A stretch of DNA of 64,000 nt from Lutispora saccharofermentans (GTDB taxonomy: Bacteria > Bacillota > Clostridia > Lutisporales > Lutisporaceae). This document shows positions 25,514-33,452 of this stretch, piece by piece; position 1 is the stretch's first letter; every line of letters begins with the position of its first letter. The notes under the pieces are model-generated. The model was not told the origin of the DNA. It made no database searches and was given only the letters and a program-made list of their open reading frames with translations. The stretch is taken from positions 372,001-436,000 of the forward strand of contig NZ_JAJEKE010000001.1 in assembly GCF_024363565.1 (NCBI RefSeq), given 5' to 3'. A program made the translations under genes and the position numbers.

Positions 25514-25991
25514 ATGGCAAAATCATTGTTGCGTACGAACAATGAGGTTGCGGAGATTTATCGCAGACACGTAAACACAGTGTATTGGGTGTGCTTCACC
25601 TACATGAAAAATCCCGCCGATACGGAAGACGCGGTTTCGGAAACATTTCTCAATCTTATGAAATCGGGATCGGCTTTTGAAAGCGAAGAACACGAAAAGT
25701 CGTGGCTCATTAGGACAGCTACGAATGTGTGCAAGAACCTCCTGAAGCACTGGTGGCGCAAAAACGAAAATCTTGAAGACCACTCTGAAACACTCAAAGC
25801 ATAACAATCCGTCGAAACAGACTCCATCATGGAAGCCATTTGCGGCTTGCCTGACAAGTACAAAACGGTGATTTACCTTTTCTATTTCGAAGGATACTCT
25901 TGCGTAGAGATTTCGAAGATGGTTGGAAAACCTTCACGAAGCAAGAAAAATCCTCAAAGAAAGGTTAGGTGATGATTTCAATGAAGAATAA
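25514..25991 (+). pseudogene. ECF sigma factor gene, broken
   Basis: GGAGG precedes ATG 25514. Region 2 is intact (VAEIYRRHVNTVYWVCFTYM, then DTEDAVSETFLNLM). A TAA at 25802-25804 interrupts the linker; the same frame resumes with EAICGLPDKYKTVIYLFYFEGYSCVEISKM (region 4, two adjoining runs) and then loses part of the recognition helix. The last residues EARKILKERLGDDFNE continue in another frame, so a small deletion follows GKPS. One stop plus one deletion make it inactive. The downstream gene is its former anti-sigma partner. Confidence 0.85.
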
Positions 25992-26754
25992 GCATGTCAT
26001 AGAATCGTTCCACAAGATCGCTCCGAGCGAAGCGGCGAAGGAACGTATTCTGAACAAGACTTTCGAGCGTTATCTTTCTGAGGAATCATCCTCGAAAAAG
26101 GTGTTCGATATGAAAAAAACATTTAGCTGGAAACGGCTCGCGCCCGTCGCCGCCTGTTTGGTGGTTGCCGTAGCTATATCTATTCCGTTCCTCAACAATA
26201 CTGGTAGCGGTGACTTCATGCTTTCCAACTCCGACAAAGGCATTAAGGTTAGCTATACAGATAAATTGCCCGAAGGCGAACCCCTCAATGGAGAACTCGT
26301 AGAGCTTACCGAAGAACAGTTATACGCGAATACACAATTTGGTCATCCAGTCGCGGCGTTTGCCGGAACGGTCAAAGACTATAAGTTTGTTGACGTTGAC
26401 TTCGGCGGCTGGCAATATGACAGCACATGGACGATTTACAATATAGAGGTGGAAAAAACGCTTCGAGGCGACGCTAAGCCCGGTGATATTGTCACCGTTC
26501 TTATCACTGCTCCGGCATATTCTGTTGACAGTATATGGGGAGGTTTCAGATTGGATATAGGCGATAAAGGGATGTTCATGCCAATGAATAACGATGTGAA
26601 TTCGACTTACAGTGCAAACGGCAAAACGCTGTGCCTCCTGGACTTGGCGCAATACGCAATCCAGGACAGTCGCTATATGCAGCTCGCCCAAGACCAAGCG
26701 GTGCTTGACAATATCATTCAGGAAGTCGAAGCGAAAATCGCTCAGTACAATTAA
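25981..26754 (+). CDS. Anti-sigma factor-like membrane protein, partner of the broken sigma factor
   Basis: 257 aa from ATG 25981, overlapping the end of the sigma pseudogene. Cytoplasmic N-terminus (1-50) with IAPSEAAKERILNKTFERY, one transmembrane helix (~55-75, RLAPVAACLVVAVAISIPFL), then a ~175-residue extracytoplasmic domain. This layout is standard for clostridial ECF-linked anti-sigma proteins. With the sigma gene dead it is an orphan. Codon use is more GC-rich than the flanks, suggesting shared horizontal origin of the pair. Confidence 0.72.
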   Translation: MKNKHVIESFHKIAPSEAAKERILNKTFERYLSEESSSKKVFDMKKTFSWKRLAPVAACLVVAVAISIPFLNNTGSGDFMLSNSDKGIKVSYTDKLPEGEPLNGELVELTEEQLYANTQFGHPVAAFAGTVKDYKFVDVDFGGWQYDSTWTIYNIEVEKTLRGDAKPGDIVTVLITAPAYSVDSIWGGFRLDIGDKGMFMPMNNDVNSTYSANGKTLCLLDLAQYAIQDSRYMQLAQDQAVLDNIIQEVEAKIAQYN

Positions 26755-27553
26755 CATCCATAGTTGCTAAATCGTAATTTACGCTGTCTGCCTGTTTCTT
26801 GCTGTCGAACGTGACCTCAGAAAGGAAATTGCAGAAATAGGTATCCCAAGTGACGTTACTATCATCTATTTAGCCCCCTAATATAATTGGAGAAAGCTTA
26901 ATGGTATAGGCATGGTAATTCGCAGGTGCGAGAGAGATGGAATCAAAACGGAAGAAAGGGCGTATCATATACAGCATCAGATTATATAAAGGGTGTTAGA
27001 CTACACTGGGGTATTGAAAGTATGCATCGGAGCTTAGATGTAACTTTCAGAGAAGATGAAAATAGAACAAGAAAAGGCTGTGCGCTACAAAACCCTGCAT
27101 TACTGAAGAAGCTTGCATTAAATATGGTAGGATAAATATTCTAATAGAAGTCTGCGTTGTAAAAGACTTACATGCTCACTGAATACAGACTACATTGATT
27201 ATGTACTATCAATAAATCTTAAGTAACTATAAACAGATATTACATGATACTGAGTGTCGCCTTATGCAGGAATACCTGGCTGAATTAATATAAATCCATG
27301 GGAGAGAAAGGGGATCGTGTAAGCGATTATTCCGACATATTAAAGCATTTAAGGGATTTTAGCCCTGAATGAACTGAACAATCAAAATTATTATCATGTA
27401 GTGGATTTCTTTAAAAGTCCTTTTGTAAGTGTTTTGGAAAGGTATGGGTTCATGCTTTTACCGTGACCGCGTCATAAGCTTTTCTTTCAATTCAATTATA
27501 TATATGTTAAAATAAAGTAGAACATATGTTTGTATAAAAGGAGAGATAAATCA
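26755..27553. other. Degraded stretch between the anti-sigma gene and the endonuclease gene
   Basis: Apart from the transposase remnant (26926-27135) I find only gene ends without beginnings: a plus-strand tail ..RDLRKEIAEIGIPSDVTII near 26800-26880 and a tail ..YYHVVDFFKSPFVSVLERYG near 27375-27465. Neither is identifiable. No intact gene. Confidence 0.5.
26926..27135 (+). pseudogene. C-terminal fragment of an ISAs1-type DDE transposase
   Basis: Frame reads VRLHWGIESMHRSLDVTFRE, DENRTRKGCALQNPALLKKL and ALNMVG. HWGIEs..H..LDV.F.ED..R.RKG is the C-terminal signature of ISAs1/H-repeat transposases, including the last catalytic Glu in HWGIE. The N-terminal two thirds are absent. Confidence 0.75.
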
Positions 27554-27961
27554 ATGGAAGTTCAAGAAAGAGCTTATATAGCTGGTATAATTGATGGTGA
27601 GGGAAGTATTATGCTTACAAGGTTTCATAGGAATCAGCATCCTGCTCCATGTGTTACCATATCATCTAATTCTTATGAACTTCTTTTATGGATCAAGCAA
27701 AAAACAGGCTTAGGTAGGATTATAACTAAAAAGAATTATAATCCAGATGCACATAAAGACTCCTTTACCTACATTACTAGATATAATGAAGCTATTTCGC
27801 TTTTAGAATTAATTAAACCATATTTAATAATAGAACAAAAAAGAATTCGAGCCCATCTTATACTAAATGAATATAAGAAACTTACTCCTAGAAACGGTAG
27901 ATATTCAAAAGAGCAATTAAAAGCAAAAGAAGATTTATATGAGAAATTCATATCGGTATAA
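27554..27961 (+). CDS. LAGLIDADG homing endonuclease, free-standing, beside the intron-split ssrA gene
   Basis: 135 aa from ATG 27554 (AGGAG 10 nt upstream; an upstream TTG at 27530 is possible). One LAGLIDADG motif, AYIAGIIDGEGSI (residues ~7-19), with the acidic residue that coordinates metal, so it should act as a homodimer. The C-terminal part (LLELIKPYLIIEQKRIRAHL, NGRYSKEQLKAKEDLYEKFI) is typical of rRNA/tRNA-intron endonucleases. It lies outside the intron, on the opposite strand, ending 49 nt from the tmRNA 3' end with a shared terminator between. Probably cuts intronless ssrA alleles; target inferred from position. Confidence 0.85.
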   Translation: MEVQERAYIAGIIDGEGSIMLTRFHRNQHPAPCVTISSNSYELLLWIKQKTGLGRIITKKNYNPDAHKDSFTYITRYNEAISLLELIKPYLIIEQKRIRAHLILNEYKKLTPRNGRYSKEQLKAKEDLYEKFISV

Positions 27962-27988
27962 AAAAAAGACTGCATGCAGTCTTTTTTT
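27961..27988. terminator. Bidirectional terminator between the endonuclease gene and ssrA
   Basis: Perfect palindrome AAAAAAAGACTGCA / TGCAGTCTTTTTTT with A-run on one side and T-run on the other, so it can end both converging transcripts. The endonuclease stop codon overlaps the A-run. Confidence 0.9.
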
Positions 27989-28009
27989 ATGTAAATCTTT
28001 ATTGTTTTT

Positions 28010-28612
28010 TGGTGGAGGCGAGGGGACGCCTTATCCATTGTCTCCAATGGTGCTGACTATATCTTGAACTTCTTACGAAGTCCTCCGGCGTATTATAAAA
28101 GCTATATTATAACTCAAAGCTTTTATCCTAGTACATCCTCCGTTAGGATGCCTATAAGTCGATACAGGGCTGTTGGATTGCTCCACATACCCCTCGGTAT
28201 TGCCATCGTCTTTACGTTACGGTTTCACCGATAAAGCCGGATTATCACTTGCAGTTCACACTGCAAGGCGACTCATATGAATCGAACCCCTGTCCGAAAG
28301 TCCTCAAACTGAAACTTCTCCGAGCGCAGCCAGTGATTTGACATTCCCTCTACTGTACGCCCGCTGACAGGCTTACAGCTTCAGTAGCTTCATAATTCGT
28401 CAGCTGCCTCAAAGCTTTGGCAGTGACGTACCCCGCTAAATGACGCCCAATCCTATAGTGCGGGAACTACAGGTTGAACGAGCAGCACTAGGCTGCTAAT
28501 GCAAAATTATCTTCTGCGTTTATATTTAAGTTTTCCAGCTTTTAACGTGGTTGCCGGAATCACGGCTCGCTATCTCAGCCCTCGATACCCCCGTCGAAGC
28601 CATTACGCCCCC
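28010..28612 (-). ncRNA. ssrA: tmRNA (ssrA), interrupted by a group I intron
   Basis: Mature 5' end GGGGGCG (28612 leftward) pairs with 3' CGCCTCC next to encoded ACCA (3' end 28010), with one G-U. Tag frame at 28488-28517 encodes AEDNFALAA and stops with TAG; the NFALAA end is the protease signal. Pseudoknot stems follow. The gene spans 603 nt, about 250 more than usual; the excess is the intron at 28027-28280. Joining the exons restores T stem AGGGG/CCCCT and loop TTCGATT and gives a 349-nt RNA, a normal length. The 5' end lies 5 nt after the smpB stop. Role: rescue of stalled ribosomes with SmpB. Confidence 0.95.
28027..28280 (-). mobile_element. Group I intron in the tmRNA T-loop (254 nt)
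   Basis: 5' splice site after ..TTCGAT (28281): exon CGAT with intron TC pairs with intron GAGTCG to make P1, with the obligatory U-G at the splice site. P2 hairpin TTGCAG/CTGCAA follows. The R-like element ATCGACTTATAGG and the S element AAGATATAGTC (core P7) are present, then a P9 hairpin CCATTG/CAATGG. The last base is G (28027). No reading frame inside. It should self-splice; loss of splicing would leave tmRNA without a T arm. Confidence 0.9.
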
Positions 28613-28617
28613 ATTAA

Positions 28618-29082
28618 TCAATATTCCTTGCCTCTGAATTCCCTTTCCACTTCCCTTTTGGCATCCCTTTCCGCTATCGCCTGGCGCTTATCATGAAGCT
28701 GCTTGCCTTTTGCTACTGCCAGCTCTAACTTAACAAGGCTTCCTTTCAGGTAAATGCTCAGAGGTACAAGGGTATATCCTTTTTGCTGAATATAACCTAT
28801 TAGTTTGTTGATCTCATATCTGTTGAGCAATAGCCTTCTGGTTCTCATCGGGTCCTTGTTAAAGATATTTCCTTTTTCATATGGGCTTACATGCATATTA
28901 TAGACAAATGCTTCGCCTTTTTCAATGGCTGCATAGCTGTCCTTCAAATTCACCTTGCCAAGTCTTATTGACTTAACCTCGGTTCCAAAAAGCTCCAGGC
29001 CCGCTTCATAGGTTTCTTCTATAAAGTAGTCATGTCTCGCTTTTTTGTTTTGTGCTAAAACCTTCACATTGTCTTTTCCCAT
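28618..29082 (-). CDS. smpB: SsrA-binding protein SmpB
   Basis: 154 aa from ATG 29082 ([20 protein letters not shown]); a longer frame from 29142 is not supported. OB-fold core with family motifs [37 protein letters not shown] and the tRNA-like C-terminal tail KLHDKR-type ([20 protein letters not shown]). Binds tmRNA and delivers it to stalled ribosomes. It is followed after 5 nt by ssrA and preceded by rnr. Confidence 0.97.
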   Translation of the reverse strand: MGKDNVKVLAQNKKARHDYFIEETYEAGLELFGTEVKSIRLGKVNLKDSYAAIEKGEAFVYNMHVSPYEKGNIFNKDPMRTRRLLLNRYEINKLIGYIQQKGYTLVPLSIYLKGSLVKLELAVAKGKQLHDKRQAIAERDAKREVEREFRGKEY

Positions 29083-29189
29083 ATTATTACCACCCGAATC
29101 AAACTGTAAATCTATTATATAGACCACAGCTTTAATTGTCAACTAATTAAGTTTAGCACAAAATCAATGTTATGACAATGTAATATTCT

Positions 29190-31307
29190 TCAACATTCTG
29201 CCAGCACGAAGTCCACCTTGTGACTTGCCATATCTACAGAAAGCACTCTTATCCTTACCATATCGCCTATCCTGTAAATTTTACGCTTTCTTTCTCCGAT
29301 CATAACATGGCTTGTTTCATCAAAAATATAATAGTCATCCTCCATATTGCTCACATGCACCAAACCCTCTATGGTATTCTCTAATTCCACATACATTCCA
29401 AAGGAAGTCACGCTGGATATTATTCCTTCATATTCTTCACCGATTCTATCCTTCATATATTCAGCCTTCTTCAGATCCTCCACTTCTCTTTCGGCTTCTT
29501 CTGCGGCTCTTTCTCTGATAGAAGATTGCTCAGCGATACCGGGTATCATTTCTTTCAATTCTCTTATCCTGCCCGGTGTAAGCTTACGATGTATATCCTC
29601 TTTTATTATTCTGTGGATCATAAGGTCCGGGTATCTCCTTATAGGTGAAGTAAAGTGGCAGTAATATTTTGACGCCAGGCCAAAGTGGCCCAGACTGCCG
29701 CCGTCATATCTTGCCTTTCTTAAGGATCTGAGCAGCAGCGTATTGATGAGTCTCTCCTCTTTCTTGCCTGCCACCTTATCTAAAACCTGCTGAAGCGCCT
29801 TCGGATGTATTTCATCTGCTCCTTTGATGCTATACCCAAAATTATGGATTAACACATTCAATACCATTATCTTTTCCGGGTCCGGATCTTCGTGGACCCT
29901 GTAAACAAAGGGCATCTCCTTCCAATACATATGCTCCGCAATGGTTTCGTTGCATACTATCATAAATTCTTCAATTATCCTTTCAGATACTCCTCTTTCA
30001 TAGGGCCTTATATCCACAGGCTTTCCCTTGTCATCAAGTATTATTTTAGATTCTTCAAAATCAAAGTCTATGCTGCCTCTTATCCTTCTTTTCTTCCGCA
30101 GTATGTTCATGAGCTGTTCCATATTTTTGAATGTATCAATAAACTCCTTATATCTTGCCTTTAGCTCTTCATCTTCATCCTCGAGAATCTTATTGACATT
30201 CTTATAGGTCATTCTTTCTGAGGTTCTGATAATGCTTTCATATATATCATATTTGACTACATTCCCCTTGTTATCTATTTCCATGTCACAGCTCAAAGTC
30301 AGCCTGTCAACTTTGGGATTCAAGCTGCATATTCCGTTTGAAAGCTTTTTCGGAAGCATAGGTATGACTCTATCTACCAGATAAACGCTGGTGCCGCGTT
30401 TTAAAGCTTCATTGTCTAATGGGCTGCCTTCGAATACATATTGACTGACATCTGCTATATGGACTCCTAAGAAATAGTTTCCATTAGGCAGCACTTCCAG
30501 CGATACTGCATCATCCAGATCCTTGGCATCTTCTCCATCAATGGTTGCAATCTTTCTATTCCTCAGGTCTTTCCTGCTGCTTAAAGCTTCGCTCCTTACC
30601 TCCTCAGGGATTCGGCTGGCTTGGACCTCTACATCTGCCGGGAATTCTTCAGGCAAATTATGACCGCGAATAATGGATAATATGTCCGTGCCTGCATCGT
30701 CTCTATGCCCCAATATCTCAATTATCTTTCCTTCAGGATTTCTTCTGCCCTCCGGCCAGCGAGTTATTTGAACTACGACCTTATAACCGTCCTTGGCTCC
30801 TTCGAAGTCTTCCCTTGATATGAATATATCCTGGTATATCCTTGCATCATCAGGCACCACAAAGCCGAATCTCTTGTTGCTCTCAAAAGTCCCGACTATT
30901 TGCTCATTTGCTCTTTTTAATATTCGGATTATCTCGCCTTCGCTTTTCATGGTTCCAATGCTTCCCTTGGTTATCCTTGCTATCACCCTATCATTATGCA
31001 TTGCTCCGTTAAGGTTTTCCACAGGGATATAAAGGTCTCTTATATCAGGATTATCGGGTATTAAAAATCCAAAGCCTTTCTGGCTGCCTTGGAGCCTTCC
31101 CACAATAAGATTCATCCTCTCGGGCAAACCATATCTTTTTTTTCTTGTTTTAATGATATACCCATCAGACTCCATATATTTTAAAGTCTCTTCCAGCTCA
31201 CTCATGGCTTCCTCATCAACTTTCAAAGCCCCTGCCAATTCAGAGATAAGCATGGGATTATAGGCTTCCTCTCTCATATATTCCAGTATCCTATCTAAAA
31301 GCTCCAT
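29190..31307 (-). CDS. rnr: Ribonuclease R
   Basis: 705 aa. Domain order: N-terminal winged helix (1-60), cold-shock domains (about 70-220), RNB catalytic domain (about 245-570; IATIDGEDAKDLDDAVSLEV carries the four metal-binding Asp), then S1 domain (~620-700, GEEYEGIISSVTSFGMYVEL). A 3'-5' exoribonuclease that degrades structured RNA and defective mRNAs freed by trans-translation. The gene lies 107 nt upstream of smpB in the same direction, the common Firmicute pairing. Confidence 0.97.
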   Translation of the reverse strand: MELLDRILEYMREEAYNPMLISELAGALKVDEEAMSELEETLKYMESDGYIIKTRKKRYGLPERMNLIVGRLQGSQKGFGFLIPDNPDIRDLYIPVENLNGAMHNDRVIARITKGSIGTMKSEGEIIRILKRANEQIVGTFESNKRFGFVVPDDARIYQDIFISREDFEGAKDGYKVVVQITRWPEGRRNPEGKIIEILGHRDDAGTDILSIIRGHNLPEEFPADVEVQASRIPEEVRSEALSSRKDLRNRKIATIDGEDAKDLDDAVSLEVLPNGNYFLGVHIADVSQYVFEGSPLDNEALKRGTSVYLVDRVIPMLPKKLSNGICSLNPKVDRLTLSCDMEIDNKGNVVKYDIYESIIRTSERMTYKNVNKILEDEDEELKARYKEFIDTFKNMEQLMNILRKKRRIRGSIDFDFEESKIILDDKGKPVDIRPYERGVSERIIEEFMIVCNETIAEHMYWKEMPFVYRVHEDPDPEKIMVLNVLIHNFGYSIKGADEIHPKALQQVLDKVAGKKEERLINTLLLRSLRKARYDGGSLGHFGLASKYYCHFTSPIRRYPDLMIHRIIKEDIHRKLTPGRIRELKEMIPGIAEQSSIRERAAEEAEREVEDLKKAEYMKDRIGEEYEGIISSVTSFGMYVELENTIEGLVHVSNMEDDYYIFDETSHVMIGERKRKIYRIGDMVRIRVLSVDMASHKVDFVLAEC

Positions 31308-31399
31308 AATTCTCCTCCTATTATTATTGAAATTATATATACGAATAATATTCCCACAATCAATTCTTAAAAAACATTTTCAAAATTCCGTCATACGTA

Positions 31400-31432
31400 A
31401 AAATGCAATATACATATAGTATACTGCATTTT
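31400..31432 (-). terminator. Terminator of the chemoreceptor gene
   Basis: AAAATGCAGTATA / TATATTGCATTTT stem (one mismatch/wobble) on the minus strand, 7 nt past the stop. Confidence 0.75.
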
Positions 31433-31438
31433 CTCCAT

Positions 31439-32944
31439 TTATTTATTCAATCTTATTATATCATCTACGCTGAGTCCAGCTTGGATAATTCCTTTTTTAT
31501 CTTTACGCGCTATACCAACGTATTTGAAATATTTGCTATCTATATTTCTAATCTTAAAGTTTTGTACCACTTCCAAAGATGGGTCCTTAAGTATCTTTCT
31601 GAATTCACCGGCTTGCGTAGTAACATCATCGGAGAATCTAAAGCCGATATTGCTGTTTTGATTGCAATATCTTACCACCCCATCTTCATCTGTCACTGCC
31701 AAAGCAGTTATTCCTGTTTTTTGAGCATATTCGCTGAGAATATTATTATTAGTCTCTGATTCTTTTAGCTTATCAGCCAATTCATGACAGCAGGCTATAA
31801 GCTTCTTTCCCAATATGTTTTCAAATTTGTTCATAAATATCCTGGAGTTATTTGCAACCACTCTTAAATCATTGCAAATGGTCATATTGTTATGCTCCAG
31901 CTCATTCTGCTCATTGATATCGTTTTCTATGGAGCTTACGGATTCAATAAATTCCCCGAAGAATTCGGATAGGCTCTCATTAGCAGAAGCAATCTGCTGG
32001 GTAGCAGAGGCCTGTTCATTGATTTTTCCGGAAAAATCAATGAATACCGACATTATATGGGATATAAAACTATCTATTTCATTCATATAATTTTTAATGT
32101 AGCTTGCAGAGTTCTTGCTCTGGGAACTCATTTCTGATAGTTTATCTATGCTTCCCATTGTAGTGTTTGCCTTGGCTTTGATTTCATCCATCTGCTCTTT
32201 TATATTCTTAGCAGAATTGGAGCTTTCTTCTGCAAGCCTTCTTACCTCATTTGCCACAACGGCAAAGCCTCTTCCGTTTTCCCCTGCCCTTGCTGCCTCA
32301 ATAGATGCATTTAAAGCCAGCAAATTAATGCTTCCTGACAGGTCTTCAACAAAATGAGCCATTGCCTGGGCCTTATCCGTGACCCTTGCCAATTCCTCCA
32401 CTTCTCCTATAAGGCTGCTCATAGCTCCGCTCATAACTTCCAATATTTTTAATGATTCCTCTGTATTGGTCTTGCCATCGATGACGGATTTCTCCATATT
32501 TTTTAGGTCTGCAAGAGTGCTTTCAGAGGCAGATGCCATGTCCGATTCGCTGGCAGATATCTGCTGAGATGCGCCGGCAGCTTCCAGAAGCTTTTCATAT
32601 ACACTTTTAGCTTTTGCATTTAAATCTACTATTCTTTGTCTGATCGATGTCATCCTTTCCTCTGACCTGCTGCAGGAGGTCGAAATTCTGGATACATCAT
32701 TGTCTATATAAAGCAATGCCTTTAAGATATTGCTTATCCAATCCAAAAGCATGGATGTGATATTATTATATACTTCTTGTATTCTGCCTTTATTTTTTAT
32801 CTTATATGAGTAGTTGCCATCCAATATTTCCTGCAAGGCATTGGTACATTCATCAGTATTCTTGGATTTTCTTCCAAATTTGTAGATGGCTAATAAAAGA
32901 ATTGCTATAGCTTCTAGAATAATTACAATAATATATAAGTTCAA
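31439..32944 (-). CDS. Methyl-accepting chemotaxis protein with a C-terminal sensory domain
   Basis: 501 aa from TTG 32944, chosen because GGAGG sits 7 nt upstream; the longer frame to 33016 lacks a ribosome site. One N-terminal transmembrane helix (2-22), a short HAMP-like linker, coiled-coil signalling domain (~80-360) with the conserved hairpin tip [20 protein letters not shown] and [15 protein letters not shown], then a ~110-residue C-terminal domain ([20 protein letters not shown] ... [20 protein letters not shown]) resembling a PAS/Cache sensor. The sensor after the signalling domain and only one membrane helix imply a cytoplasmic stimulus. Confidence 0.9.
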   Translation of the reverse strand: MNLYIIVIILEAIAILLLAIYKFGRKSKNTDECTNALQEILDGNYSYKIKNKGRIQEVYNNITSMLLDWISNILKALLYIDNDVSRISTSCSRSEERMTSIRQRIVDLNAKAKSVYEKLLEAAGASQQISASESDMASASESTLADLKNMEKSVIDGKTNTEESLKILEVMSGAMSSLIGEVEELARVTDKAQAMAHFVEDLSGSINLLALNASIEAARAGENGRGFAVVANEVRRLAEESSNSAKNIKEQMDEIKAKANTTMGSIDKLSEMSSQSKNSASYIKNYMNEIDSFISHIMSVFIDFSGKINEQASATQQIASANESLSEFFGEFIESVSSIENDINEQNELEHNNMTICNDLRVVANNSRIFMNKFENILGKKLIACCHELADKLKESETNNNILSEYAQKTGITALAVTDEDGVVRYCNQNSNIGFRFSDDVTTQAGEFRKILKDPSLEVVQNFKIRNIDSKYFKYVGIARKDKKGIIQAGLSVDDIIRLNK

Positions 32945-33112
32945 AACGACACCTCCAAAAGTAAATAAATAGACAACCTTATTAGAGGTTCTACATAATT
33001 TTACTAATTCCTCCATAAATACTATACAAAAATGTATTTATTTCCATAGCTCTAAATATTATAATTTACTAGATATTGTGTCCTAGTTTTTATGGCACCG
33101 TTCTCTGTGGCT

Positions 33113-33388
33113 TTAGGAGGCCTTAGTATATAGATATATATAAACAGCAAAGTTTAAAATCAACAAAATAGGTATGCCAATTTGAAACTTACGTTTCTTA
33201 GTCTTATGATGAAAGGTTTTCATTCCTAACAGCATACCCAAAGCGCCGCCTAAAAAAGCTATGGTTAATAAACTTTTTTCGCTTATTCGCCATCGATCCC
33301 GCCTGGACTTGCTTTTATCAAATCCCATGATAGTATAGCCTATTATATTAATTATTAGAAAGTATATGAGAAGAACTTTAATAACCAT
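33113..33388 (-). CDS. DUF1294 family membrane protein
   Basis: 91 aa, two or three hydrophobic segments; the family motif is GFDKSKSRRDRWRISEKSLL followed by LGGALGMLLGM and HHKTKKRKFQ, as in DUF1294 (PF06961). Function of the family is unknown. Stand-alone, between hppA and the chemoreceptor. Confidence 0.85.
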   Translation of the reverse strand: MVIKVLLIYFLIINIIGYTIMGFDKSKSRRDRWRISEKSLLTIAFLGGALGMLLGMKTFHHKTKKRKFQIGIPILLILNFAVYIYLYTKAS

Positions 33389-33412
33389 AATTTACCTCAT
33401 AATAATATTATT

Positions 33413-33440
33413 AAAGGAGATGCCGGGCGGCATCTCCTTT
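33413..33440 (-). terminator. Terminator of hppA
   Basis: Perfect 12-bp stem AAAGGAGATGCC / GGCATCTCCTTT, 4-nt loop, then AATAATATT on the minus strand, 12 nt past the stop. Confidence 0.85.
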
Positions 33441-33452
33441 CTACTTGTTTAA

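Noticed and set aside
28499-28696. Plus-strand open frame across the ssrA 5' region
   Set aside because: It is the complement of tmRNA and the smpB end, has no ribosome site, and tmRNA structure explains the sequence.
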